DNA of 64,000 nucleotides. Source: Hyaloperonospora brassicae (lineage: Eukaryota > Oomycota > Peronosporomycetes > Peronosporales > Peronosporaceae). Below, piece after piece: positions 57,310-64,000 of the stretch. A program made the translations under genes and the position numbers. Under the pieces are notes generated by a model. The model made no database searches. It saw nothing but the letters and a program-made list of their open reading frames with translations, and was not told the DNA's origin. How positions within the stretch are numbered: the stretch's first letter is position 1; every line of letters starts with the position of its first letter. The stretch lies in NCBI GenBank assembly GCA_947650285.1, contig CANTFL010001366.1, positions 1-64,000 on the forward strand, in the 5' to 3' direction.

Positions 57310-58800
57310 TCTTGCGTTCGCGCTCCAGACGATCCGTCTGGTCGCGCAGATATGATATCTCGGAACTCAACCGAGATATCTCCATGCGAGCTGTCGCCAG
57401 CTCGCCGAATAGGAAGCGGACATCCCGCTCGACCTGAAGCTGCGCCGTGGCATAATCGGCGCGATCCCTCGCCCGATCAGCCTCGTGACCCTTGCGGTTC
57501 TTCCGCACGGTGTCGGTCAAAGCGTAGCGCCGATCGCGCTCGTGCTTCAAGTCATCGCGCAATTCATGGATTGCGCGATCCATCTCGTAAGGGTCGAGAT
57601 GGTGAACCGAATCATCTGGAGGAGGTCTTTTCTCCTCCACCACATCCTTTGGTGGATGCTCACGGTGATCAACGCTTTCTAGTTGAGCGTATCTAGAATC
57701 ACCGTGACGATTCAGGATCAAGGACGAGCTACCTCGTCCAGTGGCGGGGGTATCCACCCTCTTGGAACAGCTGGGAGCCCCGCTCTCAGCTGTTGATGGA
57801 TGTTGAAGGTCTCGTCCGCCAGTATGACGAGACCCATCCAAAGAGTCCTGTGGCCCATCGGTAACACGCGCCCTAGGTGCTTGTAGACGGATTGCAAGTT
57901 TGCAATCGCGTCCCGCATCTCAGCCGAGATGTGTGCCCTTCCCCAGGGCGAACTTAGGGAATACACATCCCTATGTGCACGCTGCGAGTTGTCAACACAA
58001 CTCGCACAAGGGTCTCCCCATGTGAGGCAAGGAATGCCTGCCTCACTCGATAAACAATGCAACCGGTACCTAGCACCGGTTGGCGTTCGCCGTTCGAACC
58101 TGAGGCGTGTCGCCTCAATTTTCTTGAGCCACCCTTCTCGTCCAAAATTCTTTACGTTTTGAACGAGCGCGTTCCACGCAGCCAAAAGCGAGGCCTTGTC
58201 ACGCTTTTGGTTGCTGTTGTACCATCAATGTCTAAGAAAGACATCGAGATAAAAATCTTCCTCAGCGCGAAAGTTCCTCGCGCTGGAACTCAAGCCGTGA
58301 AGCTCAGTTGCATCGAATAAGGGTATTCGATGGTGTTGGCCTGTCTCGTGAGACAGGCTTTTGATGAGCTGTTTGGGCAAACGCCACGGCTTCAACTCAT
58401 CACGCTTCACAGTGGTACCCTTGTCGGTACCACGGCTCCCAGATTGACGACGGCTCGCGCCATCGTCAACACGCTCGTGCGAAAACGCACGAGCCGGCGG
58501 TGGTGAAGAATAGAACTCACCACCCTGATCATCATCATCATCACTGCCGAACAGACTGTGATGCAAATCACGAGTCCGTTCGTTCGGCAGTAGTCTTGGC
58601 GAATACTGAGGCGTCGCCGGTGAGCGAGACGCCTCTGGAGCATTGCCCGAGTCAGACACGTCTGACTCGCCAGAGTAGATGACCTCCACATCGGGGTCAT
58701 CGTGCGCACGCGGCGTGATACCGCGTGCACCTGCAACACCTGTTGCTGCAGGCGAAGAAGGAGCAGCAGACGACGAATCGTCTGCCGCTGATGCTGGCAC
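57236..58800 (-). pseudogene. Antisense ORF between pol and 3' LTR (coiled-coil protein)
   Basis: The minus strand carries a protein-like frame opposite to pol. The first part is disordered and acidic, with Ala/Ser/Pro runs and SDDDDDQGGEF. A central domain follows ([18 protein letters not shown], a Cys cluster [11 protein letters not shown], then [16 protein letters not shown]), and last comes a strongly heptad-patterned coiled coil (DRAIHELRDDLKHERDRR; SRLSSEISYLRDQTDRLERE). The first available start is a GTG at 58800; no ATG was seen at that point. An in-frame TGA at 58225-58227 and a frame change near 57725 break it. Its last ~70 bp reach the end of pol. The function is unknown. Extra, sometimes antisense, ORFs at this place are known in some plant gypsy lineages, so this may be an element-encoded accessory gene. 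Confidence 0.6.
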
Positions 58801-58961
58801 AGCACCGGGGTGTGTAGGTCTTGAGTCACCTCACATAGAGATGTTGACTATGCGAGGTCAAGAGGAAAGTGAATGGAACGTACCCGACAAGTGCTCCCTG
58901 TCCCAATGGTGGCCAACGGGTTGCCGCCATATTTTCGATAGTCACACGGTGACTATCCGTT

Positions 58962-58977
58962 AAGGGGGGGGGGGTGA
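58962..58977 (+). promoter_or_regulatory. Polypurine tract of element 1
   Basis: AAGGGGGGGGGGGTGA lies immediately upstream of the 3' LTR TG. Its position and purine purity fit the primer for plus-strand DNA synthesis. It follows a hairpin (GATAGTCA / TGACTATC). Confidence 0.75.
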
Positions 58978-59235
58978 TGTAACGGGGCAGACCATTACAT
59001 GGAATTGTCACTTTAAGGAAAGTGACAATAAATAATATAAATATGGATATTCTTTAGACAATATCACCAAAGTGGTGATATTGAAGGGTCGACCAAAGGA
59101 TCTGTTCATTTGTTGATATCTTGACGATATCAACCCACCAATCGCCGCAAGACGCGTGCAATGAGTGGTGACGAGACGTCACCATACACTCAGTTATATT
59201 AGCATAATTAAGTTAAATCAAACAGAGAGACAGTA
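58978..59235 (+). repeat. 3' LTR of element 1, truncated by element 2
   Basis: It matches the first ~258 bp of the 5' LTR and stops within ...GACAGTA, directly followed by the TGTAACGGGG of element 2. About 20 or more differences from the 5' LTR are visible over 258 bp (roughly 8-10%). The remaining LTR third is expected beyond element 2, outside the window. Confidence 0.85.
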
Positions 59236-59722
59236 TGTAACGGGGTTACACGTCGACTGGTAGTCGACGATAGGTGTGGTGCACACAAGAGAGGGGGTAC
59301 CCTATAAAGTAATTTTAGAACACAGTGAGTGTATCAATTGTTGAAGACTGATGTCTGTCAACAACTGATTACGAGATCTTTAGGGAGGTTTTACTTTGAG
59401 CCTTAGTGACTAGGTTAAGTACGTTGTTCTATGGTGTTCTTTAGGTTTATAGAAGAAATAAAATTCAGTTCCCCTTTTGATCAATACGAGACACGTGCCT
59501 TACGAGGCGTCTTTGATCGGGAGGACAAAAGCAACGCCTGTAAAGGTAGCTTGTCCTCGAGCACTCTGTGCTGTGATTCGTTTGAATCGTTTGGTCCCTC
59601 TGGAACGGGGACCGTTAGCTCTCTGAGCTATTGACTCTCTGAGTCAAGTTCTGTGAGCCAAAGTTGCTCGTGAGAGCGTTAAAGTCTTCCTCTGACGTAA
59701 GGAGCAGTGTAGATCCGCTACA
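59236..59722 (+). repeat. 5' LTR of gypsy element 2
   Basis: The LTR begins TGTAACGGGGTTACACG and ends GATCCGCTACA (487 bp). A TATAAAG at 59303-59309 is a candidate TATA box. The first ten bases match the element 1 LTR but the rest differs, so it is a different family. The boundary was placed by the TG...CA ends and the following primer-binding site; no second copy is in the window to confirm it. Confidence 0.75.
59303..59309 (+). promoter_or_regulatory. Candidate TATA box in the element 2 LTR
   Basis: TATAAAG lies about 70 bp into the LTR, a plausible place for the retrotransposon promoter. It was assigned by motif only. Confidence 0.35.
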
Positions 59723-59724
59723 CT

Positions 59725-59741
59725 TGGTAGCACTCGTAGTC
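59725..59741 (+). promoter_or_regulatory. Putative primer-binding site, element 2
   Basis: TGGTAGCACTCGTAGTC starts two bases after the LTR end and differs from the element 1 site by one base. Both families therefore appear to prime from the same tRNA. Confidence 0.6.
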
Positions 59742-59780
59742 AATCTACGCCTGAGTCGTTACGACTGACCCTCTGCGAGG

Positions 59781-60762
59781 ATGAAACAATCCATACCCTC
59801 TAATGAGGCCCAAAAGGTTGCGCTAGATAGACTAACCACGGCCGTAGGCCCAGAATATGTTGAGTGTTTCGCTGCACAAGGTCCCGACGTGCTCAATGCG
59901 CGTGTCGAGACCTTTATGCAGTATGAAACGGCCTTTTAGGGCAGGTTCAGAACCAGGTAGCGTCGTTTATGCCCACACGCTTTGTGGCTATGCCAGACGA
60001 AGAGGCTAAGCCTCGTCCCCTTCGGGTGGACGTCAAGCATTTCTCCGGAAAGGAGGGTGAAAACCTCATCCTCTGGATCCGTGAGATTGAGATCGCCATG
60101 AGATCTGGCTTGATCTCAGTCGAGCATCAGCGAGTATCGCGGGCGATCTTAAAACTCGTGGAAGAGCTAGAGAATGGACTCTGACGTGCGGCACGTCGGT
60201 CGACTTGGCGTTTCCCACATCGGATTCGCTCAAGCTAGACCTGTTGCGAGTTTTATCGCCGCCTAACCAGGCCTATCGCGTGCGTTCACGCTTCTTGTCT
60301 ACCCGTCGGGGCAAGAATGAGTTAACGGACTATGTCCAAGAGATGAGAACTCTGATGACTGCCATGCAGTCTGACCCTCTCCCTGAAACTGTCTGCGTGA
60401 CAGTCTATATGGAAGGTCTCCGCACTGGCGCTGCCAGGACCGAGGTGTTTCGAGTCCATCCCTCGACTTTCGAAGAGGCTGTTAGCATCGCTCAAAATGC
60501 TGAGAATAACTTCAAGTCAGCTAAACTTGGTTGGAATGGGTACAAACCAAGCTTTGCAAGAGCAATCTCTGCAAGCGCCTCGGCTTACTGTAAGCCAGAA
60601 CCAGTGGATCTCAGCTATGCTGAATATGCAGGTGAAGCGGAGCTTCATGTTGCAGAGCAACGACAGGAAGTGAGACGTTGTTATACGTGTGGAAGCACCA
60701 ATCATCTACGCCCCACTTGTCCTTTGCGTAAGCAACAACGTAACCCTATGGGCCGCAACTAG
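59781..60762 (+). pseudogene. gag: gag of gypsy element 2 (stops and frameshifts)
   Basis: It starts at ATG 59781 (MKQSIPSNEAQKVALDRL) and meets TAG at 59937-59939. The signal continues in frame 2 at 59969-60184 (VDVKHFSGKEGENLILWIRE) and in frame 1 at about 60205-60762 (YVQEMRTLMTAMQSDPLPE). It ends with a CCHC knuckle CYTCGSTNHLRPTC. The order and motifs match gag of element 1, but at least two frame changes have occurred. Confidence 0.8.
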
Positions 60763-60941
60763 AAACCTGGTACAGCACGGGGAAATGTCGACACCTAGTA
60801 GATGCAGGGTGCCCTACTGGGGTAGAACTGAGTTCTGTCATTTCTCTACGAGGTAGAGCAAAACAGGGCTTAGCCCCACAGAGCTCCGTGCCAGGAAGTG
60901 CAAAGCGTGGATACAAGCCTGGCTTGTAAGTCGTCCAGGCG

Positions 60942-61903
60942 ATGGTTAAAGGCTTTGAGAAGCATTGGTCGATCTTAATCGATTATGGGGCGTCATGCAA
61001 TTATGCTAGACGTCCCTCCCTTGAGGGGAGTCAGCAATACGCTGAGGCGCGCAAAGCGCACGAAGAGAATTCATCACTGTTCGGTTAGCGACGGGTAGTC
61101 GCGTTACTGTGCCTAAAGTTCCGTTGAACTTGGGCGTGAAGTTTTTGGACTTTGATAGCACAGAACGCTGTGTTGTCCTTGACTTGGATTCGAGATACTA
61201 TCTCATCCTAGGCTTGGCCTGGCTTGAACGCCATGAACCATGGATCGATTGGGGGTCCAAGACCTTAGGCGCAACGCGCAATGTTCCTAGTGAAGTTTTG
61301 GAGAGTCATGAACCCACCTTCGCTAGGCAACAAAAGCGGTATTGGCGCGAGCCATTGACGGAAGATTTCAATGTGCTGGACATTGGTATGTCAGAGTTAA
61401 TTTACTCCAACGTCAATGACATCAATATTGACTGGAGCTCTTTCACCGTATGTGTAGGGAGTTATACTCCGTTGAGTGATACTCGTTGTGGTACTGAGTC
61501 ACTGCATGCTTTTAGCATGATTGGCCAAGGGCCAAGACATCAAGAATGTACTTCCTCTGATGTGAGTGGGGTGGCACGTGAAATTCCACCTAGTGAGGGT
61601 GGCCGAGTTGGCATTACACTGAATATCGGTAATGAAATTTTTGGCGATGAGCCAGAGCATACAGGGCTAGACCCGGATGCTGGTCGTGAAGTGGTACGTG
61701 TAAATCCACTGGGTGAAGTGTTCGAGTTACGTAACACCTTACCAGATGTCGATCAAGACACGAGCTCTCGTATAGAGCGTGCTATAGCATATATCAACTA
61801 CAGGGACCCTAATGTCTCGGCCTCTAGGAGGCGTAAGGTTTCTTTGAGGAAACAATCTCGGCGTCGGGTGGCAACTGTAAGCGCGAGACGTCCGAGACGT
61901 TAA
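60942..61903 (+). pseudogene. Protease region of gypsy element 2
   Basis: ILIDYGASCNY near 60970 is the aspartic protease active site with Tyr where the family usually has Ser, Thr or Cys. It is followed by an early stop in that frame. The downstream half (LILGLAWLERHEPW) is in another frame, 61109-61903, which runs on through a linker ending in an Arg-rich stretch. A non-functional copy is likely. Confidence 0.7.
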
Positions 61904-62075
61904 GGAGTGATAATAGTAATAATACACTATATAAATTGTCAATGGAATGACCGGCCATGTTTCTGGCAACATTACTCTTGAGACTCTTCCTTCTCTAGAT
62001 ATTCTCTTTGAACAAGATGAAATGTCTGATGGCTAATTCAGCCAAGCCTTAAAGGCAGGAGAGTTATCCGACTTA

Positions 62076-64000
62076 GTGGTCATTCGACCCGATGTTGAGT
62101 TGAACTCATCCTCTTTATTGGACGAGTCAGTCCTTGAGGACACAAAGGCAACAATTAATGCGCGTAGTGGATCTTCGATCCTTAAAGATCCTCTTGATCC
62201 GTTTTATCCTTTGGTGAAGGAATTGCAAGACGTGGTGTGTCACGACCCACCGTCTGTCTTACCTCCTGATAGAGGTGTGCGTAATGAAATTGACCTAGTA
62301 CTTGGAGCTAAATACTGCGTAACACGGCAGTGGCCTTTACCAAAAGAGCAGTGTGACGTCATAGACGACTATTTTCGTGCAAAGCACGCAGCGGGGATGG
62401 TTCGTGAGAGCAAATCTCCTCATTCCACGCCCACATTTTGTGTCCGAAAGCCCAATGGGAAGTGGTGCATTGTTCATGCTTACAATAAGGTTAATGCTGC
62501 CACGATCCCGGCTCTGACACCAATCCCTAGGAAAGATGTTCTTCAGAACAATATGGTGGGATGTACAATGTACAGTGCACTCGACTTAGTCGATGGTTAT
62601 TACCAATTGCTCATGCCTGAGAAGGATATTCCGCTGACAGCGGTTAGTACCCCGAGCGGTATGCTCTGGTAGTGGCCAGTTATGCACAGGGCTTGTCCAA
62701 TGCCCCAGCTACGTTAAATCGTCTTGTGACACAACTGTTTCGTCCTCACCGAGGTTATGCACAGACTTACTTTGATAACATTTTTGTCCATAGTCGTGCT
62801 ATGAACGGCCGGTCTGATGTGGATAATCACATCGACCATTTAAGAGCAGTGCTCGAGTGCATGCGCACGAACAAGTTGTATGCCAACGCCTCTAAGTGAA
62901 TCTTTGGTGCACAAGCGATTCCCTTTTTAGGGTGCTTCATTGGGAAGCGTGGTCTTAGAGCGGATCCTGCTAAGATAATATCCATAGTCAATTGGCCGGT
63001 TCCTAAGAACCAAAAGGACTTACGTAAGTGGCTTGGCCTCGCCAATTACATACACAAGTACAGTGCAAATTTGCAGACATGGCTCGGCCATTATCCAATC
63101 TCCTTAAAAATGATGTGGAATGGTGCTGGACTAACACTGAGCATGAAGCTTTTACGGCGGTTAAAGAAAAGTCTTCTTCATGCGCCAATCTTGGCGTTGC
63201 CCGATCCTGATCGGCCTTTCAGTGTTGTCTGTGACGCATCTGACTTTGCCATAGGCAGTGCTCTGTTACAAACAGATGATCATGGACGGGAACGCGTCAT
63301 TGCGTTTGAGTCCCGACAGCTAAAAGCAGCTGAGAAGTACTATCCAGTTCATGATAAAGAGCTACTTGCGATGAAGTATGCTTTAGTCAAATTCAGAGTT
63401 CATCTGCTTGGCTCTAAGCCTTTTGTGATCTATACAGATCATGCGTCATTACGCACTGCGACCCAGTCACCTCACATTTCTCAGAGAATGGCCCGTTGGC
63501 TCTCATTCTTTGCTGAATACAACTTCGAGGTGAAGTACAAGCCGGGTAAGCAGAATGCTTTGGCTGATGCGTTGTCACGTAGACCTGACTATGTGCTTGC
63601 TCATGTTACGACTCTTATATCATCGGTTACAGACCTCATTCGTTCGGCATATGCCAAAGATGAACGTTGTGTAGCTTTGCTACGTGCTCTGGAGAGCGAG
63701 GAGTTTAACGACTCAGACATAGAATTTTCGGCACGTTTGCGTGCGAGGCAACATCGATACTCCATCGATTAAGGCCTGTTGTGCTATAGCACAGATATGG
63801 AGGATACTCCCCGTATCGTTGTCCCTCATGATGAGGAATTAAGGTATCGTATTTTCTATGAGGCGCATGATACTGCGGTGAGCGGTCATCTCGGTCGAGA
63901 GAAGACATATAGCTCCGTGAGCCAATACTGTTGGTGGCCCAAACTTTACAAATGGGTAAGCACATACGTGCGTTCGTGCGAAACGTGTCAACGGGTGAAA
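62076..64000 (+). pseudogene. pol: RT, RNase H and start of integrase, gypsy element 2
   Basis: The RT fingers and palm start at 62076 ([31 protein letters not shown]). TAG at 62670-62672 and a 1-bp loss just after it break the frame at MPQG. RT resumes with YAQGLSNAPATLNR; the catalytic motif reads YFDN (62768-62779), so one metal-binding Asp is lost. A TGA at 62897-62899 and further frame changes follow. RNase H is clear (CDASDFAIGSALL, HDKELLAMKYAL, YTDHASLRTA). After a TAA at 63770-63772 the integrase zinc domain is seen (SGHLGREKTY, then CETC) and is cut by the window end. Confidence 0.85.

Larger units (their letters stand above)
51379..59235 (+). mobile_element. Ty3/gypsy LTR retrotransposon, element 1
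   Basis: The order is 5' LTR, primer-binding site, gag, protease, reverse transcriptase, RNase H, integrase, antisense ORF, polypurine tract, then a 3' LTR whose distal third is missing because element 2 begins there. RT before IN defines the Ty3/gypsy superfamily. Gag carries two in-frame stops and pol six, so the copy is not autonomous. The whole body is densely tiled with short hairpins. Confidence 0.92.
59236..64000 (+). mobile_element. Ty3/gypsy element 2, nested and cut by the window end
   Basis: It has an LTR (59236-59722), primer-binding site, gag, protease, RT, RNase H and the start of integrase, in gypsy order. It begins exactly where the element 1 3' LTR is interrupted, so it inserted into that LTR. 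The coding regions carry both stop codons and frameshifts, and one RT catalytic residue is changed. The 3' part lies beyond the window. Confidence 0.88.

Noticed and set aside
57310..57696. Sense extension of pol beyond the integrase tail
   Set aside because: Its composition is Arg/Ser/Pro-rich with no motif and it mirrors the antisense coiled-coil frame, which is more protein-like.
1..64000. tRNA or rRNA genes
   Set aside because: I found no cloverleaf with conserved A- and B-box spacing and no rRNA-like segment. The TGGTAGCAC strings are primer-binding sites next to LTRs.

Overview
The window looks like nuclear DNA of a filamentous eukaryote, most likely an oomycete of the Phytophthora/downy-mildew type. 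The evidence is short GT-AG introns (75 and 79 bp) in a gene relic, Ty3/gypsy LTR retrotransposons with Phytophthora-like protease and integrase motifs, and an FG nucleoporin with a RanBP2-type zinc finger. The lineage is an inference; I could not run a database search.

Layout. 1-1104: 3' flank, perhaps the decayed end of a plus-strand gene. 1105-43307 (minus): one extraordinary locus. Its N-terminus (43307 down to 40557) has a predicted amphipathic segment, a RanBP2-type zinc finger and irregular FG motifs. About 39.3 kb of tandem 147-bp (49-codon) FG repeats follow, roughly 265-270 units, and a short basic C-terminus ends at 1105. This architecture is that of a nuclear-basket nucleoporin of the Nup153/Nup1/Nup136 kind, but with an FG domain of about 13,000 codons. 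The frame is interrupted by isolated indels and by about forty copies of one unit variant that is 1 bp short. Whether the whole is translated, only the first ~1,000 residues are, or parts are mis-assembled is open.

43308-43645 is a promoter-side minisatellite. 44050-45311 (plus) is a decayed glycerol-3-phosphate/dihydroxyacetone-phosphate acyltransferase gene with two recognisable introns. A solo gypsy LTR (45463-45853, minus) follows, then 5.5 kb of AT-rich DNA without convincing genes but with a dense cluster of palindromic repeats (50320-50890).

51379-59235 is a gypsy element (element 1): 5' LTR, gag, a possible -1 frameshift site, pol in the order PR-RT-RH-IN, an antisense coiled-coil ORF, a polypurine tract, and a 3' LTR interrupted by a second gypsy element (element 2, 59236 to the window end). 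Both elements carry stop codons; element 1 has eight in-frame stops but no indels in gag or pol. Element 1 is also tiled, in LTRs and coding regions alike, with short near-perfect hairpins far beyond chance expectation.

The most noteworthy items are the giant FG-repeat nucleoporin array, its recurrent frame-breaking unit variant, and the hairpin-tiled retrotransposon.
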